This document shows positions 17,151 to 25,282 of a DNA stretch of 64,000 nucleotides, piece by piece; the first letter of the stretch is position 1; every line of letters starts with the position of its first letter. Source of the DNA: Dysosmobacter sp. (GTDB lineage Bacteria > Bacillota > Clostridia > Oscillospirales > Oscillospiraceae); assembly GCA_022778785.1 (NCBI GenBank), contig JALFSO010000102.1:1-64000 (forward strand), given 5' to 3'. Made by a program: the position numbers and the translations under genes. The notes beneath the pieces were generated by a model. That model searched no databases, was not told where the DNA came from, and saw only the letters and a program-made list of their open reading frames with translations.

Positions 17151-19022
17151 ATGAGAATGGAAAATCACACGGACCTGAAGCAGGTCCGTCTGGAAGCACA
17201 GAGAAAGCTGAAGGAGACCACCTGCCGCGTTCTGGTCTGCGGCGGCACCGGCTGTCTGGCCGGCGGCTCCGACAAGATCTACCGCCGTCTGCTGGAGCTG
17301 GCGGCGGATCAGCCCCGGGTCTCCGTGGAATTCGGCCCGGAGATCGCCCACACCAGCATCCACAAGAGCGGCTGTCACGGCTTCTGTGAGATGGGTCCGC
17401 TGGTGCGTATTGAACCTTACAACTACTTATATCTGAAGGTCCAGCTGTCGGACTGCGAGGAGATCTTTGAAAAAACCATCCTCCGGGGCCAGCCGGTGGA
17501 GCGGCTGATGTACCGGCAGGAGGGCAAGCTGTACCCCTCTCAGGAGGACATTCCCTTCTACGCCCGGCAGACCCGTCTGGTGCTGAAAAACTGCGGCCAC
17601 ATCGATGCGGAGCACATTGAGGCGGCGCTAGCGGTAGGTGCCTACGAGGGCTTTGAAAAGGCCCTGTTTGAGATGACGCCGGCCGCCGTGGTACAGACGG
17701 TGTACGACTCCGGCCTCCGGGGCCGTGGCGGCGCCGGTTTCCTGACGGGCAAAAAGTGGAAGCAGGTGGCCTCCCAGAAGGAGACTGTCCGCTACGTGGT
17801 CTGCAACGGCGACGAGGGCGACCCCGGTGCCTTCATGGACCGCAGCGTCATGGAGGGCGACCCCCACCGGATGATCGAGGGCATGATGATCGCAGCCTAC
17901 GCCGTGGGGGCCCAGGAGGGTTACATCTACGTCCGTGCGGAGTATCCCCTGGCGGTGGAGCGGCTGAAGCTGGCCATCTCCCAGGCGGAAGAGATGGGCC
18001 TGCTGGGCGACCACATTCTGGGCACGGACTTCAGCTTCCATCTGCACATCAACCGGGGCGCCGGCGCCTTCGTCTGCGGCGAGGGCAGTGCCCTCACCGC
18101 CTCCATTGAGGGCAAGCGGGGCATGCCCCGGGTCAAGCCGCCCCGGACGGTGGAGCAGGGCCTCTGGGCCAAACCCACAGTGCTGAACAACGTGGAGACT
18201 TTCGCCAATGTGCCCATGATCGTCCTCCACGGGGCGGACTGGTACCGCCGCATCGGCACACCGGAGAGCCCCGGCACCAAGGCCTTCGCCCTGACGGGCA
18301 ACGTCTGCCACACGGGCCTCATCGAGGTGCCCATGGGCATCACCCTGCGGGAGATCATCTTCGACATCGGCGGCGGCATCCCCAACGGCAAGAAATTCAA
18401 GGCCGTCCAGATCGGCGGACCCTCCGGCGGCTGCCTGTCGGAAAAGCAGCTGGACAGCAAAATGGACTTCGACTCCCTGGCCCGGATCGGCGCCATGATC
18501 GGCTCCGGCGGTCTGGTGGTCATGGACGAGGACTCCTGCATGGTGGAGGTGGCCCGGTTCTTCATGAGCTTTACCCAGCGGGAGAGCTGCGGCAAATGCG
18601 TCCCCTGCCGGGAGGGCACCAAGCGGATGCTGGAGATCCTGGAGCGCATCGTGGACGGCCGGGGCGAGCCGGAGGATCTGGAGCTGCTGCGGGAGCTGGC
18701 GGATATGATCCAGAGCACCGCCCTGTGCGGCCTGGGCAAGAGTGCGCCCAAGCCGGTCATCAGCACTCTGAACGCCTTCGAGGACGAGTACATCCGTCAC
18801 ATCCGGGACAAGCGCTGCCCCGCCGGCGTCTGCTCCAAGCTGCGGGTCTACAAAATCGACCCGGCGCTGTGCAAGGGCTGCTCCCGGTGCGCCCGGGGCT
18901 GTCCCGCCGGAGCCATCCAGGGCGTCCTGAAGTCGCCCTACAGCATCGATCTGAACAAGTGCATCCGGTGCGGCAGCTGCGTGGAACAGTGCGCCTTCGG
19001 CGCCATCTCTGTGGAAAAGTGA
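17151..19022 (+). CDS. hydB: NuoF-like NAD(H)/FMN subunit of [FeFe]-hydrogenase
   Basis: The 623-residue protein has an N-terminal thioredoxin-like [2Fe-2S] domain (CGGTGC near residue 25, SGCHGFCEMGP near 80), a NuoF core with the NADH loop GRGGAGFLTGKKW near 190 and the FMN region CNGDEGDPGAF, the 4Fe-4S motif ESCGKCVPCREGTKR near 480, and a C-terminal two-cluster ferredoxin domain (CKGCSRCARGCP and CIRCGSCVEQC). This is the usual HydB domain order of electron-bifurcating hydrogenases. It is followed 13 bp later by hydA. Confidence 0.94.
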   Translation: MRMENHTDLKQVRLEAQRKLKETTCRVLVCGGTGCLAGGSDKIYRRLLELAADQPRVSVEFGPEIAHTSIHKSGCHGFCEMGPLVRIEPYNYLYLKVQLSDCEEIFEKTILRGQPVERLMYRQEGKLYPSQEDIPFYARQTRLVLKNCGHIDAEHIEAALAVGAYEGFEKALFEMTPAAVVQTVYDSGLRGRGGAGFLTGKKWKQVASQKETVRYVVCNGDEGDPGAFMDRSVMEGDPHRMIEGMMIAAYAVGAQEGYIYVRAEYPLAVERLKLAISQAEEMGLLGDHILGTDFSFHLHINRGAGAFVCGEGSALTASIEGKRGMPRVKPPRTVEQGLWAKPTVLNNVETFANVPMIVLHGADWYRRIGTPESPGTKAFALTGNVCHTGLIEVPMGITLREIIFDIGGGIPNGKKFKAVQIGGPSGGCLSEKQLDSKMDFDSLARIGAMIGSGGLVVMDEDSCMVEVARFFMSFTQRESCGKCVPCREGTKRMLEILERIVDGRGEPEDLELLRELADMIQSTALCGLGKSAPKPVISTLNAFEDEYIRHIRDKRCPAGVCSKLRVYKIDPALCKGCSRCARGCPAGAIQGVLKSPYSIDLNKCIRCGSCVEQCAFGAISVEK

Positions 19023-19035
19023 GGAGGGACAGGAT

Positions 19036-20733
19036 ATGGGATACATGACCATTGACGGGCGGAAGGTGGAATTTACCAACGAGCCCAACGTGCTGACTGT
19101 CATCCGGAACGCGGACATCGACATCCCCACCCTGTGCTATCACTCCGAGCTGTCGGTGTACGGCGCGTGCCGCCTGTGCACCGTGGAGGACGCCCGGGGC
19201 AAGACCTTCGCCTCCTGCTCCGAGCCTCCCAGGGACGGCATGGTGATCTACACCAACACCCCCCGTCTCATGCGCTACCGGAAGATGATCCTGGAGCTGC
19301 TGCTGGCGGCCCACGACCGGGACTGCACCACCTGCCGCAAGAGCAGCGAGTGCCATCTGGAAGAGCTGGCCCACCGCATGGGCGTTACCAGGATCCGCTT
19401 CGAGAACAAAAAGGCGGAATACCCCATCGACCTGACCTCCCCGTCCATCGTGCGGGACCCCAACAAGTGCATTCTCTGCGGCGACTGCGTCCGTATGTGC
19501 GACAACGTCCAGGCCGTCAACGCCATCGACTTCGCCTACCGGGGCACCAACACCCTGGTGACCCCCGCCTTCAACAAGACCATCGCCCAGACGGACTGCG
19601 TCAACTGCGGCCAGTGCCGGGTGGTGTGCCCCACCGGCGCCATCAGCATCAAGACCAACATCGAGGACGTGTGGAGCGCCCTGGCGGACCCGGACACCAT
19701 CGTGGTGGCCCAGGTGGCGCCGGCGGTGCGGATCGCCCTGGGCGACAAGTTCGGTCTGCCCAAGGGTGAGAACGTCATGGGCAAGCTGGTGAACGTCCTC
19801 CACCGGCTGGGCTTCGACGAGGTCTACGACACCACCTACGGCGCGGATCTCACCATCATGGAGGAGTCTGAGGAGCTGATGGAGCGTCTGTCCGCGGGAC
19901 ATCAGGACATGCCGCTGTTCACCTCCTGCTGCCCGGCCTGGGTCCGGTTCTGCGAGAACCGCTATCCGGAGTTCGCGCCCCATCTGTCCACCTGCCGTTC
20001 TCCCCAGCAGATGTTCGGCGCCGTCATCCGGGAGTATTACCGGGATCCGGAGATCAACCAGGGCAAGCGGCTGATTTCCGTCTCCATCATGCCCTGCACC
20101 GCCAAGAAGGATGAGATCCTCCGTCCGGAGTCCATGACCAACGGCAAGCGGGACATCGACTACGTGCTGACCACCACGGAGCTGGCTGCCATGATCCAGA
20201 AGGCCGGCATCCGCTTTGAGAATCTGGAGGCCGAGTCCGCCGACATGCCTTTCGGCATTGGCTCCGGCTCCGGCGTCATCTTCGGCGTCACCGGCGGCGT
20301 GACGGAGGCCGTTCTGCGGCGCATCCTGAAGGGCCACAACCGGGTGGACATGGACAAGATCCGCACCAGCGGCGTCCGGGGCGACACGGGCCTGAAGGAG
20401 ATCACCTTCGAGTACATGGGCAAGGAGCTGAAGGCAGCCATCGTCAGCGGCCTGGGCAATGCGGACAAGCTGCTCCAGCGCATCAAGCGCGGCGAGGTCC
20501 ACTACGACTTCGTGGAGGTCATGGCCTGCCGCCGGGGCTGCATCATGGGCGGCGGACAGCCGGTGGGCGCCGGTCCCCGGACGAAGAAGGCCCGGGCCAG
20601 AGGTCTCTACGACACGGACATCACCTGCCAGATCAAGAAGGCCAATGAGAACCCCACGGTGCTGTCTCTCTACGACACGCTGCTGAAGGGCAAGGAGCAC
20701 CAGCTCCTCCACCGCAATCTGGAGCACTCGTGA
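19036..20733 (+). CDS. hydA: [FeFe]-hydrogenase catalytic subunit
   Basis: The 565-residue protein has an N-terminal [2Fe-2S] domain (CYHSELSVYGACRLC), a His-ligated cluster segment (HDRDCTTCRKSSEC), two [4Fe-4S] motifs (CILCGDCVRMC and CVNCGQCRVVCP) and the H-cluster signatures TSCCPAW near residue 296, MPCTAKKDE near 353 and EVMACRRGCIMGGGQP near 495. All key residues are present, so it should be active given HydEFG maturation proteins, which are not in this window. Bifurcating activity is inferred from the hydCBA gene set. Confidence 0.95.
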   Translation: MGYMTIDGRKVEFTNEPNVLTVIRNADIDIPTLCYHSELSVYGACRLCTVEDARGKTFASCSEPPRDGMVIYTNTPRLMRYRKMILELLLAAHDRDCTTCRKSSECHLEELAHRMGVTRIRFENKKAEYPIDLTSPSIVRDPNKCILCGDCVRMCDNVQAVNAIDFAYRGTNTLVTPAFNKTIAQTDCVNCGQCRVVCPTGAISIKTNIEDVWSALADPDTIVVAQVAPAVRIALGDKFGLPKGENVMGKLVNVLHRLGFDEVYDTTYGADLTIMEESEELMERLSAGHQDMPLFTSCCPAWVRFCENRYPEFAPHLSTCRSPQQMFGAVIREYYRDPEINQGKRLISVSIMPCTAKKDEILRPESMTNGKRDIDYVLTTTELAAMIQKAGIRFENLEAESADMPFGIGSGSGVIFGVTGGVTEAVLRRILKGHNRVDMDKIRTSGVRGDTGLKEITFEYMGKELKAAIVSGLGNADKLLQRIKRGEVHYDFVEVMACRRGCIMGGGQPVGAGPRTKKARARGLYDTDITCQIKKANENPTVLSLYDTLLKGKEHQLLHRNLEHS

Positions 20734-20754
20734 TCATTCGCCGCCACAGCGGCA

Positions 20755-20793
20755 AGCCCCTCCGGGACCAGATGGTCCCGGAGGGGCTGTTTT
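20755..20793 (+). terminator. intrinsic terminator of the hydrogenase operon
   Basis: A 16-bp stem (AGCCCCTCCGGGACCA / TGGTCCCGGAGGGGCT) is followed by GTTTT. Confidence 0.88.
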
Positions 20794-20912
20794 CGTCTCC
20801 GTTCCGCGCTTTTTTCCGGAACGGGATTTTTTGCCGGTGCCCGTTTCCGTGCAATTTCTCCACCCGCGGCGCATATACTGATGGAAATGCCAAAGCGAAG
20901 GAGGACGCAGAG

Positions 20913-20984
20913 ATGAACAGAACGAGCTGTGGGGATTTGGATGATTTGATTTTTCAGGATGAGTGGACGATCAGTGAACGGTGA
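20913..20984 (+). CDS. possible 23-residue small protein
   Basis: An ATG preceded by GGAGG (20900-20904) opens a 23-codon frame that starts MNRTSCGDLDDLIFQDEW. A -10-like TATACT (20874-20879) lies upstream and a strong hairpin (21027-21059) downstream, so it could be a separate short transcript. I do not recognise the peptide. Size alone means it could be fortuitous. It is the only candidate gene between hydA and the orphan kinase. Confidence 0.35.
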   Translation: MNRTSCGDLDDLIFQDEWTISER

Positions 20985-21026
20985 TCAGAAGCCATATACC
21001 CAGCCCGCCCCCGGTCATGGGGTCGT

Positions 21027-21059
21027 ATGAGCGCCGCCGGATGTACCGGCGGCGCTCAT
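21027..21059 (+). terminator. strong hairpin, probable terminator of a short transcript
   Basis: A perfect 14-bp stem (ATGAGCGCCGCCGG / CCGGCGGCGCTCAT) with a 5-nt loop. The T run after it is poor. Confidence 0.5.
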
Positions 21060-21103
21060 TGCGCTGTGTCTCTGTTCAGCCGTTGCGGCCCTCGTATTAT
21101 GGA

Positions 21104-21131
21104 AAGCCGGACCGCATCCGCGGTCCGGCTT
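21104..21131 (-). terminator. terminator of the orphan histidine kinase gene
   Basis: A 12-bp stem (AAGCCGGACCGC / GCGGTCCGGCTT) with an ATCC loop lies nine bases past the kinase stop on the minus strand. Confidence 0.6.
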
Positions 21132-21139
21132 CTGATCGT

Positions 21140-21970
21140 TTATTCCTGGTTCCGCAGCAGGAACGCCTCCGCCGGCAGAGCGTCGGCCAGACCCAGCAGC
21201 GTGCGGTTGAAGCCCCCCGCGTAGTCGAAGGGCTGATCCTCCACCAGGGAGACCCCCATCTGTCGGTCCGGGATGGACAGCGTGATCCGTGTGCCCTTGC
21301 CCTCCCGGGACTCGGCCATCATGGAACCGCTGTGCCGGTGGGCGATGAGCTGGCACAGCAGCAGGCCCAGGCCCAGCCCGTGAGGCGGCATGGTCACCAG
21401 ATCCTTCTGGAGATAGCGGTCGAACAGATGGGACCTCAGCTCCTCCGGGATGCCGCAGCCGGTGTCCGCCACGGTAAGCAGGACCCGTTTGGCGGAGAAC
21501 TTCAGCTCCACCGTCACCTTTCCGCCCTTGGGCGTAAACTTGAAGGCGTTGGACAGCAGCTGAAAGACGAGCTGCTCCAGCGGATCTGTGCTGACGGCGC
21601 AGACGTAGGATGGCTTCTCACACTGGAAGGAAAAGTCCAGATCCAGCAGCTTGGCCAGTGACCTGCACTGGTCGCAGATGTTTTCCACAAGTCCCACGAT
21701 ATCCCTGTCCTGCAGAGGGAAGGGCTCCTCGCTGTTCATATAGGCTGCCACGGACAGATTGTTCACCAACCGCAGGAGCCGGTAATAGCTCTGATCCAGA
21801 ATAGCGGCCCGGGTGTCCAGCGACGGGTCTTCTTCCCGTGCGGAGGCCGGAGCCAGCGCCGCTGCCGCGAAATGCAGGTTCCCCATGGCGTAGCGCAAAT
21901 GGGTAGATATCTCCGGCAGCAGATGCGACAGCAATTGGGTTCTCAATTGGATCAGATCATCGTTTTCCAT
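21140..21970 (-). CDS. orphan cytoplasmic histidine kinase, candidate sporulation kinase
   Basis: The 276-residue protein has no membrane segment. A short N-terminal helical region contains SHLLPEISTHL (His16 or His24 as possible phospho-acceptor) and is followed by a clear HATPase domain: QLLSNAFKFTPKGG (N box), VADTGCGIP (G1) and HGLGLGLLLCQLI (G2). No response regulator is adjacent, the usual situation for kinases that feed Spo0A in Clostridia. Its promoter carries two Spo0A-like boxes, which supports that inference without proving it. Confidence 0.82.
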   Translation of the reverse strand: MENDDLIQLRTQLLSHLLPEISTHLRYAMGNLHFAAAALAPASAREEDPSLDTRAAILDQSYYRLLRLVNNLSVAAYMNSEEPFPLQDRDIVGLVENICDQCRSLAKLLDLDFSFQCEKPSYVCAVSTDPLEQLVFQLLSNAFKFTPKGGKVTVELKFSAKRVLLTVADTGCGIPEELRSHLFDRYLQKDLVTMPPHGLGLGLLLCQLIAHRHSGSMMAESREGKGTRITLSIPDRQMGVSLVEDQPFDYAGGFNRTLLGLADALPAEAFLLRNQE

Positions 21971-22091
21971 GGAGAGGACTCCTTTCAGGTTCTGGAAAGA
22001 CGGGTTTGCTCTGATATAGCATTCACAGGAAGTTCTCTACAAAACCGTGGAAAACTCTCCCTGCATGTCCGCTGCAGGTGGATGTATTCGT

Positions 22092-22155
22092 ATGATAGCA
22101 GATCATTTCTGGAAAAACAAGGGATTTTGTCGAATCAGGTCAAATTTTGTCGAAT
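22092..22155 (-). promoter_or_regulatory. kinase promoter with tandem Spo0A-type boxes
   Basis: On the minus strand TTGTTT (22120-22115), 17 bp, TATCAT (22097-22092) form a promoter. Immediately upstream are two direct copies of ATTTTGTCGAAT (22124-22135 and 22144-22155), 20 bp apart. TTGTCGAA is the published 0A-box consensus. No box-like sequence relates them to the rightward gap gene. Confidence 0.7.
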
Positions 22156-22368
22156 TCTTTGCGGCGCTCTGCCGGCGTCTTCCTGGGGCCTCCAAAAAAG
22201 TAAAGGTTTGCCTGTCAAAAACGCACAACGCCGCACAGAAAACTTGTTTCATTTTTTGCGTAAAAATTGAGGCATTTTTTGCGCAACAATGTTATAATTC
22301 TATTATGGAGAGCGGCATTGACTGCCGCGGCAATGGAAAAACAAAACGGAATGATGGAGGCGCTTGCA

Positions 22369-23391
22369 ATGGCGATCAAAGTGGGAATCAATGGTTTCGG
22401 CCGTATCGGCCGCGTGGCACTGCGGGTAATGGTGGAGCGCGGCTGCGGCACGTATCAGATCTGCGGCATCAATCTGCGGAATGCGGATCTGGACTATATG
22501 GTCTATCAGGTGAAGTATGACTCGGTGTTCAAGACCTTCCAGGGTACTGTGGAGCGGGATGACCGGCATCTCATCATCAACGGCAAGAAGATCCGGATCT
22601 ACAGTGAGGAGGACGCCTCCAATATTCCCTGGGATGACTGCGGCGCGGAGTACATCATCGAGTCCACCGGCGCCTACTGCACCACGGAGAAGGCCAGCGC
22701 CCACTTCAACCACGGCGCCAGAAAGGTGGTCATCTCCGCTCCCGCCAAGGACGGGATCACGCCCACCTTTGTCATGGGCGTCAACCATCTGAAATACACG
22801 CCGGAGATGAACGTGGTCTCCAACGCCTCCTGCACCACCAACTGCCTGGCCCCCATGACCAAGGTCATCAACGACACCTTCGGCATTGAGCAGGCCCTCA
22901 TGTCCACCATCCATGCCGCCACCGCCAAGCAGAAGGCCGTGGACGCCCGTGCCGGCCGGGACTGGCGGACAGGCCGCAGTGTTCTGGGCAACATCATCCC
23001 CTCCACCACCGGCGCCGCCAAGGCCGTAGGCATGGTCATCCCGGAGCTGAAGGGCAAGATGACCGGCATGAGCTTCCGGGTGCCCACCAACGATGTGTCC
23101 GTGGTGGACCTCACCGCCCGGCTGAAGCACCATGCCACCTATCACGATGTCTGCGTGGCCATTGAGAACGCCGCCCACAACAGCATGAAGGGCATCATCT
23201 CCTACACCACGGACCAGGTGGTTTCCTCGGACCTGACGGGCTTCAGCGAGACCTGCATCTTCGACGAGACCGCCGGCATCATGCTGGACGACAACTTCGT
23301 GAAGCTCATCGCATGGTACGACAACGAGTGGGGCTACACCAACAAGATCCTGGACCTCATCGCCCACATGTACGCGGTGGATCACGCCTGA
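22369..23391 (+). CDS. gap: glyceraldehyde-3-phosphate dehydrogenase
   Basis: About 340 residues. The Rossmann start VGINGFGRIGR, the catalytic NASCTTNCLAPM with the active-site cysteine near residue 155, and the C-terminal WYDNEWGYTNKI are full matches to phosphorylating GAPDH. I place the start at the ATG eight bases after GGAGG; an in-frame upstream extension lacks conservation. A -10 TATAAT (22293-22298) lies upstream without a clear -35. The gene stands alone, with no pgk or tpi nearby. Confidence 0.96.
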   Translation: MAIKVGINGFGRIGRVALRVMVERGCGTYQICGINLRNADLDYMVYQVKYDSVFKTFQGTVERDDRHLIINGKKIRIYSEEDASNIPWDDCGAEYIIESTGAYCTTEKASAHFNHGARKVVISAPAKDGITPTFVMGVNHLKYTPEMNVVSNASCTTNCLAPMTKVINDTFGIEQALMSTIHAATAKQKAVDARAGRDWRTGRSVLGNIIPSTTGAAKAVGMVIPELKGKMTGMSFRVPTNDVSVVDLTARLKHHATYHDVCVAIENAAHNSMKGIISYTTDQVVSSDLTGFSETCIFDETAGIMLDDNFVKLIAWYDNEWGYTNKILDLIAHMYAVDHA

Positions 23392-23408
23392 TCCCTTGAA
23401 AAACGACA

Positions 23409-23442
23409 AAACGGGACCCCGGCTTTGGCCGGGGTCCCGTTT
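23409..23442. terminator. bidirectional terminator between gap and hpf
   Basis: A perfect 15-bp stem (AAACGGGACCCCGGC / GCCGGGGTCCCGTTT) with a TTTG loop and A/T tails on both sides lies between the two convergent genes. Confidence 0.88.
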
Positions 23443-23476
23443 ATTCTGTCCTGTTTCAAACAGTCCGTATGGATGC

Positions 23477-24022
23477 TTATTCCTCGCCGGTCTCGATCAG
23501 GCCGTAGCCGCCCTTGTTGCGGCGATAGACGATGGACAGCGTATTGTCCTCCTGGTTGCGGAACACAAAGAAGGAGTGATCCAGCAGGTTCATCTGCAGA
23601 ATGGCCTCCTCGGGGCTCATAGGCTTCACGGAGAACCGCTTGGTGCGGATGATGTCAAATTCCTTCTCCTCCGCCACTTCAAACTCATCGTCAGGGGCAG
23701 GCGTGGGGAACGCCTCGCTGCGCAGGCGCTTGGAGAGCCGGGTCTTGTTCTTCAGGATCTGGCGCTCAATATAGCCGCAGGCCGCATCCACGGCTCCGCG
23801 CATATCTCCGTCCGGAGCAGACCGCTGGGCACGGAGCAGGGTGCCGTTATTGCCCCGAATGGTGATCTCTACAGAGCAGAGATGGGTCTTTTCCACGGAA
23901 AAGGTCACGAAAGCAGAGGGCTCCTCCTGAAAATAGCGATCCAGCTTGCCGATCTTCTTCTCGGCGTAATCCTTGATGGAATCGCTCAGGGAGACTTTCT
24001 TGCAGGAAAACGTACACTTCAT
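23477..24022 (-). CDS. hpf: ribosome hibernation promoting factor, long form
   Basis: The 181-residue protein has the N-terminal ribosome-binding domain (LSDSIKDYAEKKIGKLDRYF) and the C-terminal dimerisation domain of long HPF (IIRTKRFSVKPMSPEEAILQMNLL broken here only for length; the segment ends in HSFFVFRNQE). Long HPF pairs 70S ribosomes into inactive 100S dimers in resting cells. Two promoters are suggested upstream: a proximal one overlapping a 25-bp dyad and a distal one with Spo0A-like boxes, which would fit induction on entry into stationary phase or sporulation. Confidence 0.94.
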   Translation of the reverse strand: MKCTFSCKKVSLSDSIKDYAEKKIGKLDRYFQEEPSAFVTFSVEKTHLCSVEITIRGNNGTLLRAQRSAPDGDMRGAVDAACGYIERQILKNKTRLSKRLRSEAFPTPAPDDEFEVAEEKEFDIIRTKRFSVKPMSPEEAILQMNLLDHSFFVFRNQEDNTLSIVYRRNKGGYGLIETGEE

Positions 24023-24072
24023 ACCTATCGCTCCTTTCGTATGCCAGAGAGGGCTTCCCCTCTGTAAATTCA

Positions 24073-24108
24073 GTATAGCACAGAAGCCCTCTTTTGAAAA
24101 GAGGGCTT
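24073..24108 (-). promoter_or_regulatory. proximal hpf promoter overlapped by a 25-bp perfect dyad
   Basis: On the minus strand TATACT (24078-24073) follows a weak TTTTCA -35 at 17 bp. A perfect 12+1+12 palindrome with arm AAGCCCTCTTTT (24084-24108) covers the -35. A one-base centre and absence of a T tail make it look more like an operator than a terminator. Confidence 0.5.
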
Positions 24109-24238
24109 GTCATCAGTTTTAAAAAAGTTCAAACTCCGGTCCGCCCATTGCCTCTCCCGCATTTTCGCAAAAAAGGGCCGCCGGCCAAGGAATGGCGGGC
24201 GGCTCAAACGGGTGGGATATTGGAAAGCTTCCGATATC

Positions 24239-24304
24239 ATAGTAGCGCAGATCCGGCGGGATTGCAACCGAAAGTTTTGGCGAACCGGCACTTTCTTTGG
24301 CGAA
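24239..24304 (-). promoter_or_regulatory. distal hpf promoter with tandem Spo0A-like boxes
   Basis: On the minus strand TTGCAA (24267-24262), 17 bp, TACTAT (24244-24239) form a plausible promoter aimed at hpf. Two direct copies of TTTGGCGAA (24276-24284, 24296-24304) lie just upstream, again exactly 20 bp apart. TGGCGAA fits the looser 0A-box form TGNCGAA. Confidence 0.45.
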
Positions 24305-24338
24305 TTTGGGAGACTGCTCCAGCGCCGGAGCGCACAAA

Positions 24339-24371
24339 CGCGGGATGCCCCTTCCCAAAGGGCATCCCGCG
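24339..24371 (-). terminator. terminator of the yab-type block
   Basis: A GC-rich hairpin (CGCGGGATGCCC / GGGCATCCCGCG) follows the S1-domain gene on the minus strand. Confidence 0.7.
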
Positions 24372-24419
24372 CGGTACATGCTGACACGAATGGCTGCGGT
24401 CATTTTGCCGGCCGGAGAT

Positions 24420-24890
24420 TCACTTTCTTCTCCGTCCGCCCCGCTTGCCGTCGATGTTGCGGTTCAAGTCCGCCATCTTTCCCTCGGAGGCGGTCATGAA
24501 CTTCTTCAGCTTGTCCTCAAAGGACAGGTCGCCGGAGGGGGGCAGCGGCTGCTGCGCCTGGGTGAACCGGGGACCGCCGGAGGGGCGGACCGGTGCGCCG
24601 GTGGGACGCTGCTGTCCGGCCGGACGGGGCGGCCGCTGGCCGCCGGTGCGCGGCTCCTGGGGCAGCGCCTTTTTGATGGAGAGATTGATCTTCCCGTTCT
24701 CCGTGGAGAGGACCTTCACCTTGACCTCCTGACCCTCCTGCAGAAAATCGTGGACGTCGTTGACAAAGGTGTTGGCGATCTCCGAGATGTGTACCAGTCC
24801 GGACCTGCCGTTCCCCAGAGAGACGAACGCGCCGAACTTCATGATGGATGTGACTTTTCCTTCCAGAATGCTCCCGACCTCAGGCTCCAT
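24420..24890 (-). CDS. S1 domain RNA-binding protein (YabR/YugI type)
   Basis: The 156-residue protein has one N-terminal S1 domain (VGSILEGKVTSIMKFGAFVSL, with GLVHISEIA) followed by a low-complexity proline/glycine/arginine tail (for example RTGGQRPPRP) that ends in RGGRRRK. It probably binds RNA or ribosomes. Position after divIC matches yabR in Bacillus. The disordered basic tail is longer than in the Bacillus protein. Confidence 0.88.
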   Translation of the reverse strand: MEPEVGSILEGKVTSIMKFGAFVSLGNGRSGLVHISEIANTFVNDVHDFLQEGQEVKVKVLSTENGKINLSIKKALPQEPRTGGQRPPRPAGQQRPTGAPVRPSGGPRFTQAQQPLPPSGDLSFEDKLKKFMTASEGKMADLNRNIDGKRGGRRRK

Positions 24891-24979
24891 AAAATTTATG
24901 CTTTCTCCTTCCGCGATGTTTCAAAAAACCGGATGGTTCCGCGGCGTTCCCCCACACACCGGAAGGCCGCTTCAACCGG

Positions 24980-25282
24980 TCAATTGCTGGTGTCATAGAT
25001 GACTTTCTCGTTGGGGTCCACCAGCCCCAGCTCCCGGCGGGCAATCTTTTTCATTTCCTCCTCGCTGCCGCCGTTATCGATGCCCTCCTGCAGCTGATCG
25101 TTTTCCAGCTGCTGGGCCTCCACTTTGGCCTCGTACCGGGCCTTTTCCGCCTCCGCCTGGGCCACCTGGCTCCGCAGATGATGCAGCTGGCCGCCCAGGG
25201 CCGCCAGCAGGACGAGGATCAGGACCTTTGTGAAAAAGCCGGCCTTTGCCCTGGGCTGCTTTGTTTTTGCCGCTCTTGCCAT
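24980..25282 (-). CDS. divIC: septum formation initiator, FtsB/DivIC family
   Basis: This 100-residue protein has a short basic N-terminus, one membrane helix (VLILVLLAALGGQL near residues 20-33), a coiled coil rich in Ala/Glu/Gln, and the conserved C-terminal motif ARRELGLVDPNEKVIY. It should act with FtsL and DivIB in the divisome. GGAGG lies eight bases before the ATG. Its first 209 bp overlap the 3' end of the yabQ reading frame. Confidence 0.9.
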   Translation of the reverse strand: MARAAKTKQPRAKAGFFTKVLILVLLAALGGQLHHLRSQVAQAEAEKARYEAKVEAQQLENDQLQEGIDNGGSEEEMKKIARRELGLVDPNEKVIYDTSN

